Source of the DNA: Agromyces sp. Leaf222
GTDB taxonomy: Bacteria > Actinomycetota > Actinomycetes > Actinomycetales > Microbacteriaceae
Assembly (NCBI RefSeq): GCF_001421565.1
Contig: NZ_LMKQ01000001.1
Coordinates: 3,284,971 to 3,348,970 of the forward strand
Reading direction: 5' to 3'
Length of the DNA stretch: 64,000 nucleotides
Position 1 is the stretch's first letter. Each line of letters opens with the position of its first letter. Positions 42,502 through 54,096 of the stretch are shown piece by piece. The notes below the pieces were generated by a model, which saw only the letters and a list, made by a program, of their open reading frames with translations, ran no database searches and had not been told where the DNA came from. The position numbers and the translations under genes were made by a program.

Positions 42502-43137
42502 ATGCGGGTCATGTTGAAGCTCACGCTCGACTGCAGGCCGGATGCCGCGTGGCGGGCGTTGCACAGCCCCGCCGTGCTGCGCGAGGTCGTCGCCCCGTGG
42601 CTCGACTTCACCTCGCTCGAACCAGGCGGGCTGCCGACCGCGTGGACCGAGGGGCGTCACCGCCTGCAGCCGCGCGCGTTCGGGCGTGTGCCGATCGGCG
42701 AGGAGGTGGTCGACCTCAGCCATCCCGGCGGGCTTCCGCCAGGCGTCCGCATGCTCCGCGACGGCGGCGGCGCGCTCACGGGCCCGTTCGCGCTGTTCGA
42801 CCGGTGGGATCACCGCATGGCCGTCTCGGCGCTGCCCGACGGGCGCACCCTCTACCGCGACCGTCTCGTCGCGCACGCCGGCGCCCTCGACGCCGTCGCC
42901 TGGTACCCGACCTGGGCGTTCTGGCAGTGGCGCGGTCGCCGGCTCCGCCAGCTCGCGCCCACCTGGTCGTTCGATCCACCCGGAACGGCGGATGCCGCGG
43001 CGACACGCCCCGACGAGGCGCCGCCGCCCGGCGCACCCGCCCGAGCCGCGACATCCGGCCGACCAGGGACATACGGCCGAGCCGGGACATCCGACCGACC
43101 CGCGACATCCGCCCGACCAGAAGGGGGCACCGCATGA
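42502..43137 (+). CDS. SRPBCC-like (START/polyketide-cyclase fold) protein
   Basis: 211 aa. The first 160 residues have a SRPBCC-like pattern (MLKLTLDCRPDAAWRALHSPAVLREVVAPW, then DRWDHRMAVSAL and WYPTWAFWQWR), implying a hydrophobic ligand pocket. The last 40 residues are a low-complexity Pro/Ala/Arg/Thr tail built from near repeats of RP[AG]TS. Leaderless ATG after TATGGT 42490-42495. The stop overlaps the next ATG (ATGA), so it works with the DUF1684 protein. Confidence 0.72.
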   Translation: MRVMLKLTLDCRPDAAWRALHSPAVLREVVAPWLDFTSLEPGGLPTAWTEGRHRLQPRAFGRVPIGEEVVDLSHPGGLPPGVRMLRDGGGALTGPFALFDRWDHRMAVSALPDGRTLYRDRLVAHAGALDAVAWYPTWAFWQWRGRRLRQLAPTWSFDPPGTADAAATRPDEAPPPGAPARAATSGRPGTYGRAGTSDRPATSARPEGGTA

Positions 43138-43763
43138 CCGCCTCGAACCCGTCGCTGCAGCTCACGGACTGGCGACGACGCGTGTTCGGGCTGTACGCGG
43201 GCGTGCGCCAGCTCAGCGCCCACGACCCCGCCGCCGGCCACGAACTCTGGAAGTCGGGGCGCGACGAGCTCTTCGCCGGGCATCCGCAGTCGCCGCTGCT
43301 GCCCGACGACCGGGCCTCATTCACCGGGCTGAACGTGTCGCGCTACGACCCCGACTGGCGCTTCGAGCTCGAGGTGCGCCGGCCCGCCGAGCCACAGAAG
43401 CTCGTCGTCGACAGCGCCACCGACGGCAAGATCCGCTTCGCGCTGGTCGGCACTGTTCGCGTGCCCTACCTCGGTTCGCTCGACGTCTGGCGGCTCACCC
43501 AGTACGCGGGCGGGCTCTTCCTGCCCGTGAAGGACACGCTCGCCGGCGCACCCGGCGGCACCTACGGCGGCGGGCGCTACCTGCTCGACACGGCCAAGGG
43601 CGCCGATCTCGGCGAGGGCGCCGGCCTCGACTCCCTCATCGTCGACTTCAACTTCGCCTACAACCCGTCGTGCGCGTACGACCCGTCGTGGTCGTGCCCG
43701 CTCGCGCAGCCGGGCAACACGCTCCGCGATGAGGTGCCCGTCGGCGAGCGCCTGTCGCGGTGA
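43134..43763 (+). CDS. DUF1684 family protein
   Basis: 209 aa. The family signature near the C terminus, FNFAYNPSCAYDPSWSCPLA followed by PGNTL, is complete, preceded by RYLLDTAKGADLG and, in the N-terminal half, HPQSPLLPDDRASFTGL. The biochemical role is unknown. Overlaps the SRPBCC-like gene by 4 nt (ATGA). Confidence 0.92.
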   Translation: MTASNPSLQLTDWRRRVFGLYAGVRQLSAHDPAAGHELWKSGRDELFAGHPQSPLLPDDRASFTGLNVSRYDPDWRFELEVRRPAEPQKLVVDSATDGKIRFALVGTVRVPYLGSLDVWRLTQYAGGLFLPVKDTLAGAPGGTYGGGRYLLDTAKGADLGEGAGLDSLIVDFNFAYNPSCAYDPSWSCPLAQPGNTLRDEVPVGERLSR

Positions 43764-43820
43764 TCGGGGCCCACGACACGACCGGCGGGGCATTCACAGC
43801 GTCGGCCCGGCGGCATCCGC

Positions 43821-44049
43821 TATGCTCGTTGGTGGTGTGCGCGATGAACGCGCCGCCTGCGTCGTAGAAACGCTTTCCGGGCAGGGCCTCATCAGAGGGC
43901 GCCCGTTGACTCTCATACGGCGAACGGATGCGCCGACCGGCGCCTTCGCCAATCCCATCGCCGGGCCGATCCGCCGCACCGCGCCGCCGCACCACTGCGA
44001 ACGCGCACCTGCGCCGGCATCACCGTGCGGTGCGCCCCGAAAGGCACCC
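43821..44049 (+). promoter_or_regulatory. Promoter -10 and long 5' leader of the DEAD-box helicase gene
   Basis: TATGCT at 43821-43826 is a likely -10 box with no clear -35. The following 220 nt hold no convincing gene and are less biased in codon position than the neighbours. Long leaders are common for cold-induced DEAD helicases, where they respond to temperature or to the helicase itself. Confidence 0.45.
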
Positions 44050-45618
44050 ATGACCGACACCACCTTCAGCACGCTGGGCGTTCCCGCGCCCATCGTCGCG
44101 GCCCTCTCGGCCGACGGCAAGACCAGCCCCTTCCCGATCCAGGTCGACACCCTGCCCGACACGCTCGCCGGGCGCGACGTGCTCGGCCGCGGCAAGACGG
44201 GCTCCGGCAAGACCCTCGCGTTCTCGATCCCGATGGCCGCGCGCCTCGGCGGCGAGCTCGCCGGCGGCAAGCGCCGCCCCGGCCGCCCCCTCGGCCTCGT
44301 GCTCGCCCCCACGCGCGAGCTCGCAACCCAGATCGACGCCGTGCTCGCCCCGCTCGCCAAGGCGTACGGCATGACCACCACCACGATCTTCGGCGGCATC
44401 AGCCAGAAGCGCCAGGTCGACGCACTGCGCGCCGGCGTCGACATCGTCGTGGCCTGCCCCGGCCGCCTCGAAGACCTCATGAAGCAGGGTCACGTGACCC
44501 TCGACGCCGTCGAGATCACCGTGCTCGACGAGGCCGACCACATGGCCGACCTCGGGTTCCTGCCCGTCGTCACGCGCATCATGGACAAGACCCCCCAGTC
44601 CGGCCAGCGCCTGCTCTTCTCGGCGACGCTCGACAACGGCGTGGACAAGCTCGTCAAGCGCTTCCTCCACAACGAGGTGCTGCACTCGGTCGACGAGGCC
44701 ACCTCGCACGTCGCCGCGATGACCCACCACGTGTTCGAGGTCGACGACGTCGACGCGAAGAACGACCTGATCACCGCGCTCGCCTCCGGCACCGGCCGCC
44801 GCATCCTCTTCATGCGCACCAAGCACCACGCCAAGAAGCTCGCGAGGAAGCTCGCCGAGCAGGGCATCCCCGCCGTCGACCTGCACGGCAACCTGTCGCA
44901 GCCGCAGCGCGACCGCAACCTCGCCGCGTTCGGCGACGGCTCGGTCAAGGTGCTCGTGGCCACGGATGTCGCGGCTCGCGGCGTGCACGTCGACAACGTC
45001 GAGCTCGTGATCCACGTCGACCCGCCCATGGAGCACAAGGCGTACCTGCACCGCTCGGGCCGCACCGCTCGCGCCGGCAGCGAGGGCGACGTCGTCACCA
45101 TCTGCCTCCCCTCGCAGAAGCAGGACCTCAAGACCCTGCTCCGCAAGGCCGCGATCCAGGTCGTGCCCGAGCGCGTGACCGCGAAGTCCCCGTCGGTCGT
45201 GAAGCTCGTCGGCGACGTCGCCCCGTTCGTGAAGCCCGCGCCCCGCGCTGCCGTGCAGCAGCAGGGCGGCGGCGGTCGCTCGCAGGGCGCGAACGCGCAG
45301 CGCAAGCGTGCAGCTCGCGACGGCGCTCCCGTCTCGGGCGAGGCCCGCACCGAAGGCGGCGGCCGTCGTCGCGGCGCACGTGGCAACGGCGGCGCCGGTG
45401 CTGCGGATGTCGCGCCCGGCGCTCCCCGTCGCGACCGGTCCGGCCGGCCCGCCGAGGCCAGGGCCAACGCTCCCAAGCAGGGCGGCGGCCACAGCCGCGG
45501 CGCGCAGACCACCGGCGCACAGCGTGGAGCATCCGGTCGCCCTGCGAAGCAGCCGCTCCGCGTCGGCAGCCTCGTCGGCCAGAGCAGCCAGCGCACGAAC
45601 CGTCGCGCCCAGGGCTGA
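44050..45618 (+). CDS. DEAD-box ATP-dependent RNA helicase
   Basis: 522 aa. The Q motif (FSTLGVPAPIVAAL, PFPIQ) is followed by Walker A GKTGSGKT (48-55), PTRELA, DEAD (160-163), FSAT and the C-terminal HRSGRTAR. The last 120 residues are a basic Gly/Arg/Ala/Gln tail that would bind RNA nonspecifically. Role: unwinding of structured RNA in ribosome assembly or mRNA decay, often under cold stress. A strong terminator follows at 45640. Confidence 0.95.
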   Translation: MTDTTFSTLGVPAPIVAALSADGKTSPFPIQVDTLPDTLAGRDVLGRGKTGSGKTLAFSIPMAARLGGELAGGKRRPGRPLGLVLAPTRELATQIDAVLAPLAKAYGMTTTTIFGGISQKRQVDALRAGVDIVVACPGRLEDLMKQGHVTLDAVEITVLDEADHMADLGFLPVVTRIMDKTPQSGQRLLFSATLDNGVDKLVKRFLHNEVLHSVDEATSHVAAMTHHVFEVDDVDAKNDLITALASGTGRRILFMRTKHHAKKLARKLAEQGIPAVDLHGNLSQPQRDRNLAAFGDGSVKVLVATDVAARGVHVDNVELVIHVDPPMEHKAYLHRSGRTARAGSEGDVVTICLPSQKQDLKTLLRKAAIQVVPERVTAKSPSVVKLVGDVAPFVKPAPRAAVQQQGGGGRSQGANAQRKRAARDGAPVSGEARTEGGGRRRGARGNGGAGAADVAPGAPRRDRSGRPAEARANAPKQGGGHSRGAQTTGAQRGASGRPAKQPLRVGSLVGQSSQRTNRRAQG

Positions 45619-45639
45619 TCCCGCCCGAGCAACGCACCT

Positions 45640-45675
45640 GACGGCCCCGACGAGCACCTGCTCGTCGGGGCCGTC
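45640..45675 (+). terminator. Terminator of the helicase gene
   Basis: 16-bp perfect stem (45640-45655 with 45660-45675) with ACCT loop, 21 bp after the stop. No T-run follows, as is usual in this genome. Confidence 0.85.
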
Positions 45676-45819
45676 GGCGTCTGCGGGCGCGGTGCCGTGT
45701 CGAGGCCGACCGGCACGAGGCATCCGCTCCACGACGACGCATTGTCACCGATGGACAACGATCGGGCGCACGGACCGGCTCGATTTGTCGTGCGCCGCAC
45801 CCTGGCTTAGCCTCTGGGT

Positions 45820-46326
45820 ATGAGCACCGAAGTCGTTGCCGAAGCCCTTGTGATCCGTCCGGTCCGCGATTCCGACGCCGAGGCACTGGGGCGCGTGCAC
45901 GCCCAGTGCTGGCACGAAGACTACGACCAGCTGGTCGACCAGGCCACCCTCGCGAACCTCTCCCCTCGCCGCATGGCCGAGCTCTGGGCCCACCGGCTCG
46001 GGCAGGGCGATGCGCACACCTACATCGCCGCCCTCGTCGACGGCGAGATCGTCGGCTTCGCCGGCGCCGGCCCCGCCCGCGACGACGATGCGCCCCGCGA
46101 GCGCGAGCTGTTCTTCATCCACCTGCTCGACTCGCACCACGGCCACGGCATCGGGCAGAAGCTCTTCGACGCCACCGTCGGCGACGAGGCCGTCACCCTC
46201 TGGGTGCCCTCGGCCAACGAGCACGCGATCGGCTTCTACGAGCGCAACGGCTTCACCGCCGACGGCGCCTCGCACGACGAGCCGTTCCTCGGCGAGTCGA
46301 TCCACGAGATCCGCATGGTGCGCTGA
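45820..46326 (+). CDS. GNAT family N-acetyltransferase
   Basis: 168 aa. IRPVRDSDAEALGRVHAQCW opens the GNAT fold; the pyrophosphate-binding loop is HHGHGIGQKLFD (Q/R-x-x-G-x-G/A type) and NEHAIGFYERNGF is the C-terminal motif. It transfers acetyl from acetyl-CoA to an amine; substrate unknown. Leaderless ATG after TAGCCT 45808-45813. Confidence 0.92.
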   Translation: MSTEVVAEALVIRPVRDSDAEALGRVHAQCWHEDYDQLVDQATLANLSPRRMAELWAHRLGQGDAHTYIAALVDGEIVGFAGAGPARDDDAPRERELFFIHLLDSHHGHGIGQKLFDATVGDEAVTLWVPSANEHAIGFYERNGFTADGASHDEPFLGESIHEIRMVR

Positions 46327-46463
46327 GCGGGCGCATTCGAGATTCGACCGAGACGAGCGGGTGCTGCGGCATCCGCTCGTCTCGCGTTCGGAGCCCACGC
46401 CGAGGCGTCGGCCCCGCACGCGCACCCTCGGCGGAGCGTTCGAACCGGCGTTAGTCTGGCCCG

Positions 46464-47420
46464 ATGCCGATCCCTGTCATCCTCGACGTCGACACGGGTG
46501 TCGACGACGCACTCGCCCTCGTCTTCGCCGCGCGTCACCCCGAGCTCGAGCTGCTCGGCGTGAGCTGCGTCGCCGGCAACGTGGCGCTCGACCAGGTCGT
46601 CGAGAACACGCTCCGGGTGCTCGCCGCCGCGGGTCGCGACGACGTCCCGGTCGCCGCGGGTGCCCGTCGCCCGCTCATCGAGGCGGCCAGGGCGGCCACC
46701 GTGCACGGAACCGACGGACTCGGCGGGGTCGAGCTCCCGGCCTCCTCGCGCACGGTCGAGCCCGAGCACGCCGTCGAGTTCCTGCGCCGCACGATCCTCG
46801 CCGCGCCGCGACCCGTGACGCTCGTCGCACTCGCGCCGCAGACCAACGTCGCCCTCCTGCTGCGCACGCACCCCGACGTGGCGCGGAACCTGGAGCGCAT
46901 CGTGTTCATGGGCGGTTCGGCGTCGGTGGGCAACGCGACCGCCGTCGCCGAGTTCAACGTCTGGCACGACCCGGAGGCGGCCGCGATCGTGCTCGACTCG
47001 GGCGTTCCGACCTGCATGTACGGGCTCGACGTCTTCAACGAGGTCGGGGTTCCGCAGGAGCTCGCCGCGCGGCTCGAGAACGGCGAGAACCCGCTCGGCC
47101 GCGTCGTCGGAGCCTTGCTCGGCCATCGCGTCGCGGGCTCGGCCGACGGATCGTTCGAGTACAGCGGCCTCATCGGCGACGCCGGCGCGGTCTGCTCGCT
47201 CGTCGACCCCGACGCACTCGGCATGCGACGGCTGCCCGTGCGGGTCGAGCTGTCGGGATACGCGAGGGGCCAGACGCTCGTCGACCAGCGCAGTCGCCCC
47301 GGCGAGGACCTCGTGCACGGCGACGGAGTCGAGTGGGAGCAGGTCGAGGTCGCACTCACGGTCGACGCGCCACGCCTCGCGCGCGTGTTCCTCGAGACGC
47401 TCGGGCTGCCGACGGCCTAG
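46464..47420 (+). CDS. Nucleoside hydrolase (inosine-uridine preferring type)
   Basis: 318 aa. The calcium-binding aspartate cluster is DVDTGVDDA (D8, D10, D14, D15), with VALAPQTNVALLL, FMGGSA and AEFNVWHDPEAA supplying the ribose-contacting Asn, Glu and His. It cleaves the N-glycosidic bond of nucleosides for salvage. Leaderless ATG after TAGTCT 46452-46457. Confidence 0.95.
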   Translation: MPIPVILDVDTGVDDALALVFAARHPELELLGVSCVAGNVALDQVVENTLRVLAAAGRDDVPVAAGARRPLIEAARAATVHGTDGLGGVELPASSRTVEPEHAVEFLRRTILAAPRPVTLVALAPQTNVALLLRTHPDVARNLERIVFMGGSASVGNATAVAEFNVWHDPEAAAIVLDSGVPTCMYGLDVFNEVGVPQELAARLENGENPLGRVVGALLGHRVAGSADGSFEYSGLIGDAGAVCSLVDPDALGMRRLPVRVELSGYARGQTLVDQRSRPGEDLVHGDGVEWEQVEVALTVDAPRLARVFLETLGLPTA

Positions 47421-47441
47421 AAGCGGAGGCTCAGCTCGGAG

Positions 47442-47496
47442 CGGATGCCGCGGCATCCGTCCCCCGAACGGACGAACGGACGAACGGACGAACGGG
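47442..47496. repeat. Palindrome plus four 8-bp tandem repeats
   Basis: CGGATGCCGCGGCATCCG at 47442-47459 is the second intact copy of the palindrome. CGAACGGA repeats four times at 47465-47496, the last with one change. Confidence 0.8.
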
Positions 47497-47520
47497 CGAC
47501 GCGGGATCACCGCGTCGCCC
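47494..47520. terminator. Bidirectional terminator between convergent genes
   Basis: GGGCGACGCGG (47494-47504) pairs with CCGCGTCGCCC (47510-47520) around a 5-nt loop, 16 bp from the stop of the minus-strand gene at 47537 and 74 bp after the nucleoside hydrolase. Confidence 0.75.
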
Positions 47521-47536
47521 GTCCTGCTGGTCCTGG

Positions 47537-49720
<2,184 letters not shown>

Positions 49721-49725
49721 TCGGA

Positions 49726-51174
49726 TCACGCCTTCGGGATCAGGTTGTACTGCTCGTCGAGCACGGCGCCGCGGTGCGGCTTGTAGAGGTCGTAGCCGCG
49801 CGGGTTGCACTGCAGCCCGCCGTTGATGCACTGCTCGACGAGCCGGTCGAGCACCTCGGGCTCCCACGCGTTGAAGAAGTCGTAGTGCCACGACTGATCC
49901 GATCCGCTCGCGAGCCGCACATCCGACATGTCGCCGCTCACCGGCCACGCGATCTTGAACTCGATCATCGGCACCGCGATCGGATGCGTCATCGGGCACT
50001 GTCCGTTCACGGGGTACGCCATGTGCGGGCCGTGGCCCATCTCCTGCGCGGCCTTGGGCGTGAGGTGCATGCCGTCCCAGCACGAGGGCGCCTGGTAGCG
50101 GATGTTCAACTCGGTGCCAGGGTCGCAGAAATCGGGGATGTCCCAGCTCTTCGAGATCCCGCCGCACTCCCAGCCCTCGACCGCGCCGGGCGCGGTGCGG
50201 AAGGACTCGGGGGTGGCCTTCATGTCGCCCGCGACGAACCGCAGGCCCTGCGGGAACGGCTGCACCTTCTTGTAGTCGTCGATGCCGGACTTGTAGTAGA
50301 TCGTCATCGGGATGTCGGGCTCGATCACCTCGGTCCCCTTGTAGAGGGCCGGGAACCAGTACGACGAGTGGTCCTGCGGCACCGTGCAGGTGGAGTCGGT
50401 GTTCGCGAGCAGCGAGTCGGTCGTCGTGAACGCGTCGGTCGAGCGGTTGCCGACGAAGGTGTGCAGGTGCGATGCGCCCGGCTGGCCCGGGTAGACGATC
50501 GGGTCGTCCGGACGGTTGTGCGAGAAGGTGCAGTTCGCCTGGAACTCGTGGTGGGTGACCTCGTCGTTGAAGACGGGCGGGTCCTCGGGGTCGACGACCT
50601 CGCCGTCGCCGTAGACCTGGAACTCGAGCAGCGAGTAGCCGTAGCCGGTCGCGCGCTCGGATCCGACGAACTGCACGTAGCGGCCGGCGCCCGTGAACTC
50701 GAGCGTCTGCACGCCGCCGTTGCCGTCGGTGACGGCAGCGACGGTGTCCCACTGCTGCGCGTCGTCGGACACCTGGATGGTGAAGGCCTCGCCGTAGGCG
50801 GCCTCCCAGTCGAGCACGACCCGATCGAGCGGATGGCTCGCGCCGAGGTCGACGCGGAACCACTCGCCGTCGGACGGGGCGCTGGCCCAGCGCGTCGACC
50901 GGTCGCCGTCGACGGCGAAGCGCGGGCCGAGTCCGCCGGACTCGGAGCTCGAGGCGCTCGTGAGCGCCCCCCGCGAGAGCAGGGTGTCGGATGCCGCGTT
51001 CGCGGCGTTCGCGGCGTTCGTGGCGACGAGCGAACCCGCGACGAGTCCGACGGCCGCGAGGCCGGTGACGGCGATCGCGAACGGCAGGGGCCTGCGGATG
51101 GCGTCGGCGCGAGACGACGAGCCGTCGCCGCCGGCGGTGTCCGTCGCGTGCCGGTGGGTGGGAAGGGGGAACAT
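49726..51174 (-). CDS. Secreted discoidin plus DUF1996 protein
   Basis: 482 aa. The hydrophobic signal segment is at about 30-50 with a cleavage-like ANAANAA site. F5/8 type C domain at 65-187 (RFAVDGDRSTRWAS, GYSLLEFQVYGDG). DUF1996 at about 205-480: HHEFQANCTFSHNRPDDPIV, HLHTFVGN, HMAYPVNGQCPMTHP and HYDFFNAW are diagnostic. Extracellular; probably binds or processes a polysaccharide. It is cotranscribed with the beta-helix gene and preceded by a terminator, so it has its own promoter in 51175-51332. Confidence 0.88.
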   Translation of the reverse strand: MFPLPTHRHATDTAGGDGSSSRADAIRRPLPFAIAVTGLAAVGLVAGSLVATNAANAANAASDTLLSRGALTSASSSESGGLGPRFAVDGDRSTRWASAPSDGEWFRVDLGASHPLDRVVLDWEAAYGEAFTIQVSDDAQQWDTVAAVTDGNGGVQTLEFTGAGRYVQFVGSERATGYGYSLLEFQVYGDGEVVDPEDPPVFNDEVTHHEFQANCTFSHNRPDDPIVYPGQPGASHLHTFVGNRSTDAFTTTDSLLANTDSTCTVPQDHSSYWFPALYKGTEVIEPDIPMTIYYKSGIDDYKKVQPFPQGLRFVAGDMKATPESFRTAPGAVEGWECGGISKSWDIPDFCDPGTELNIRYQAPSCWDGMHLTPKAAQEMGHGPHMAYPVNGQCPMTHPIAVPMIEFKIAWPVSGDMSDVRLASGSDQSWHYDFFNAWEPEVLDRLVEQCINGGLQCNPRGYDLYKPHRGAVLDEQYNLIPKA

Positions 51175-51332
51175 CGGTGTACGTCCTTCGTGAAGAGCGG
51201 TGGATCCTGGCGCCGTGCGCCGGATGCGGTGCGTTCGGTCCGGTTCGGACCTGGGCTCGGGATGGCGCGCGGGCGCGCGCCTGCGACCGGTCGCGGGGAT
51301 GCGGTTGCGCGACTCGGGTGAGGCGGTGGGGA

Positions 51333-51369
51333 ACCCGGGCCGGCGTGGAGTGGGGGCGCCGGCCCGGGT
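51333..51369 (-). terminator. Terminator after the discoidin glycosidase gene
   Basis: 13-bp perfect stem (51333-51345 with 51357-51369) and 11-nt loop, 9 bp beyond the stop at 51378. It separates this gene from the DUF1996 operon. Confidence 0.8.
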
Positions 51370-51377
51370 GGCTCGGA

Positions 51378-53651
51378 TCAGGGCAGGTCGTAGATGCCGA
51401 CCTCGAAGAGCGAGTAGCCCCATTCGGTGCCGCGCTCGGTGAGGTTGAGCTTGACGTAGCGTGCGGTGCCTGCGGCGTCGAACGTGTCGATGCCGCCGTC
51501 GCCGCCGGTGACCGTCTTGATCGTGGACCAGTTCGTGCCGTCGTTCGAGGTCTGCACCTCGTAGGACTTCGCGTACGCGGATTCCCAGACGAGCTGGAAC
51601 CGGTCGAACGCCTTCGGCGACCCGAGGTCGACCTGGATCCATCCGTTCGGCGCCCATTCGCCTGACCACCGGGTGGCCGTGTTGCCGTCGAACGCCTGGC
51701 CGGGCGTGTAGTTGTCGCCCCAGGTCTGGAAGCTCGACGCGGTCGCCGTCTTGCCGAGCGCGACGTTCGTGCCGGGCACCGCGGGCGGCACGACCTTGAA
51801 CGAGCGGGTCTCGACGCCGACGTTGCCCTTGCCGTCTTCAACGAAGACGTAGGCCTTCCAGACACCGAGCTTCTGCGGCGCCACCACGGTGATCGCGTCG
51901 CCGCTGCGCTGGTGCTCGACGTACTGCACGCCACCGGCGCCGTCGATGTACTTCGAGTTGAAGAACGTGACGTACGTCAGCGGGTCGCCGTCGGGGTCGC
52001 TGACCGAGAGGTTGAACGTGAACGGCTGGCCGGCCACGATCGAGCCCGACGACGGGATCGACATCGAGCTGATGCGGGGCGGGGTGTTGCCGCCCGCCGC
52101 AGAGCCGTTCCACATGTCGGCGACGGTGTAGTAGCCGAGGCGCTTGTTGCCGCCGGGGTTCACGTTGAACCACACGCCGCCGAAGTCGCCCTCGAGCCCG
52201 TAGTGGAAGAACGTCGCGCCGAGTCCGACGCCCTCGTGCTCCGTGATGCACCGCCACGAGTCGCGGAGCGCCTCGCCCTTCTCGATGTCGGTGGGCTCGT
52301 CGGGAACGCCGTTCGCGTCATCCGGAACCTCCCACTCGCCGGCCGCGCCGCCCTCGGTGACGATGTACGGCCAGTCGTAGTCGCCGTCCTCCCACGTCTC
52401 GCGGATGTTGCAGACGTCTCCGTAGGAGTTGACCGCGAGCAGGTCGAGCGCCGGGCTGTTGGCCTTGTAGTACGGCCAGGAGCCGGTCCAGGCGTCGGTC
52501 GAGGTGATCGGGTGGTTCGGGTCGATCGCCTTGATCGCGACCGCGACCTCGTTGACGTACGCCGCGTAGGCGTTGCGCTCGGCTTCGAGCACGGCTCCCG
52601 AGAAGCAGTTCTGCAGCCCGAGCAGGGACTCGTTGCCGACGCTCCACATGAGGGTCGCCGGGTGGGACTTGTAGACCTCGACCCAGTTCAGGATGTCGGC
52701 CTTGGTCGTCGCCTTGTAGGTCGAGTCGGTCGTGTAATTGATGCACCCGCCCGAGCCCGGGCCGCCGCCGGGCAGCAGCCAGAAGCCGTTGATCACGCGC
52801 ACGCCGTGCTTCGCCGCGGAGTCGAGGAGCGTCTTCGTGTCGGCGCCGGTGCCCCAGGTGCGGGTCGTGTTCGCGCCCATCCCGGTGAGGCCGGGCATGT
52901 AGGTGTCGGCCTCGGCGAAGGAGGGCCCCCAGGTGAAGCCCTTCACGGTGTACGGCTTGCCGTTCACCTGCAGCGACCAGTCGCCGTCGCCGCCGGCGAC
53001 CTTCACGACGCTCGGGGTGGTGAACGGGCCGGGCTCGTTCGGGTAGCCGGGGTCGACCTCGCCCGGGTCGGTCGGGTCGGTCGGGTCGGTCGGGTCGGTC
53101 GGGTCGGTCGGGTCGGTCGGATCCGTGCCGGCGGTGCCGAACACCTGGAACTCCCAGAGCGAGTAGCCGTAGCCGTTGGCCCTGGCCGTGCCGAGCAGCC
53201 GAACGAAGCGGCCCTCGCCGTCGACGTCGAGCGACTCGGTGCCGCCCGGGCCGGTGGTGGTGGAGTGGATGGTGGTCCAGCCGCCGGTGCCGGTGTCGGA
53301 GACCTGGATCTCGTACGCCTTCGCGTACGCGCCCTCCCAGCTGAGGTCGATGCGGTCGATGGTCGACTGCTGACCGAGGTCGACCTGGAGCCACTGGGGG
53401 TCGCTCCAGACACTCGACCAGCGGGTGCCGGCGTTGCCGTCGAAGGCGGCGGATGCCGGCGTGTAGTCCGCGCTCTCGACCGAGGACGCCGTCGCCGGCT
53501 TGCCCTGGGAGAGGTTGACGGGCGCGGCGGACGCCGACGGTCCGGGGGCGGCGATCACGCTCGCGACGAGGGTCGCGGCGATCGCGGCGCCGAGCGCGAG
53601 TGCGCGCATCGAGGCGCGCCGTCTCGTCTCGATCGGCGGATGGGAAGTCAC
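51378..53651 (-). CDS. Secreted multidomain glycosidase with two discoidin domains
   Basis: 757 aa from GTG 53651 (GAGGAG about 10 nt upstream). Signal peptide to about residue 42. F5/8 type C domain at 45-172, a (DPT)n linker at 177-196, a TIM-barrel glycosidase domain at 215-515 resembling clan GH-A (GH2/GH5/GH72-like), an Ig/PKD-like domain at 523-622, and a second F5/8 type C domain at 627-757. The likely acid/base is Glu341 (WSVGNES) and the nucleophile Glu433 (VTEGG). Substrate unknown; beta-glucan is a reasonable guess given the neighbours. It is divergent from a LacI regulator with operators between. Confidence 0.87.
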   Translation of the reverse strand: MTSHPPIETRRRASMRALALGAAIAATLVASVIAAPGPSASAAPVNLSQGKPATASSVESADYTPASAAFDGNAGTRWSSVWSDPQWLQVDLGQQSTIDRIDLSWEGAYAKAYEIQVSDTGTGGWTTIHSTTTGPGGTESLDVDGEGRFVRLLGTARANGYGYSLWEFQVFGTAGTDPTDPTDPTDPTDPTDPTDPGEVDPGYPNEPGPFTTPSVVKVAGGDGDWSLQVNGKPYTVKGFTWGPSFAEADTYMPGLTGMGANTTRTWGTGADTKTLLDSAAKHGVRVINGFWLLPGGGPGSGGCINYTTDSTYKATTKADILNWVEVYKSHPATLMWSVGNESLLGLQNCFSGAVLEAERNAYAAYVNEVAVAIKAIDPNHPITSTDAWTGSWPYYKANSPALDLLAVNSYGDVCNIRETWEDGDYDWPYIVTEGGAAGEWEVPDDANGVPDEPTDIEKGEALRDSWRCITEHEGVGLGATFFHYGLEGDFGGVWFNVNPGGNKRLGYYTVADMWNGSAAGGNTPPRISSMSIPSSGSIVAGQPFTFNLSVSDPDGDPLTYVTFFNSKYIDGAGGVQYVEHQRSGDAITVVAPQKLGVWKAYVFVEDGKGNVGVETRSFKVVPPAVPGTNVALGKTATASSFQTWGDNYTPGQAFDGNTATRWSGEWAPNGWIQVDLGSPKAFDRFQLVWESAYAKSYEVQTSNDGTNWSTIKTVTGGDGGIDTFDAAGTARYVKLNLTERGTEWGYSLFEVGIYDLP

Positions 53652-54096
53652 GGTGAGGGTCTCCTCTGGTCGCGCCGACGCGCGGAAGCGGTCGGCTGTT
53701 CGTCTCGTCATTGAGGCGCACGCCCTGGCACTCGTGATGCCTTGGATAGCGCTCTTATCCCAGCGCGACCGAGTATCGTCCGAGTTTTTGCCCCCTGTCA
53801 AGGGGACATTTTCCCCGGTCACCGGCGAGGCACCGAGCGACGGTTCGGCATGGATCCGCATGTTTCCGGGCATTCCCAGCCGCAGAAGCACCCGGAAAGC
53901 GGCACGCTCAGCCCTTCAGGATCGATGGGATCGGATTGGATAGCGCTCTCATGAGACATCCGAAGTGCCCCGCAAATCCGGCGCCGTGCCATTCGCGCAC
54001 AGCCGAATGATGCGTATTTCGGGAACCGTTCCCGATCCTCGGATCGAAGCCGGTGATTCTCGGAGAGCGCGATCCCATCGGTGCTAGGGTCGTCGC
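53652..54096. promoter_or_regulatory. Divergent control region with LacI-type operators
   Basis: This 445-bp gap holds two copies of TTGGATAGCGCTCT (53742-53760 region and 53936-53954 region), a reverse-oriented near copy (GGATCGCGCTCTC as complement of 54063-54075) just upstream of the LacI start, and the perfect inverted repeat TCGGGAA-CCG-TTCCCGA at 54019-54035. TAGGGT 54085-54090 is the leaderless -10 of the regulator gene. No further gene is seen. Confidence 0.7.

Noticed and set aside
53041..53127. CRISPR-like short repeats in the glycosidase gene
   Set aside because: In-frame 9-bp units encoding a DPT linker; no spacers.
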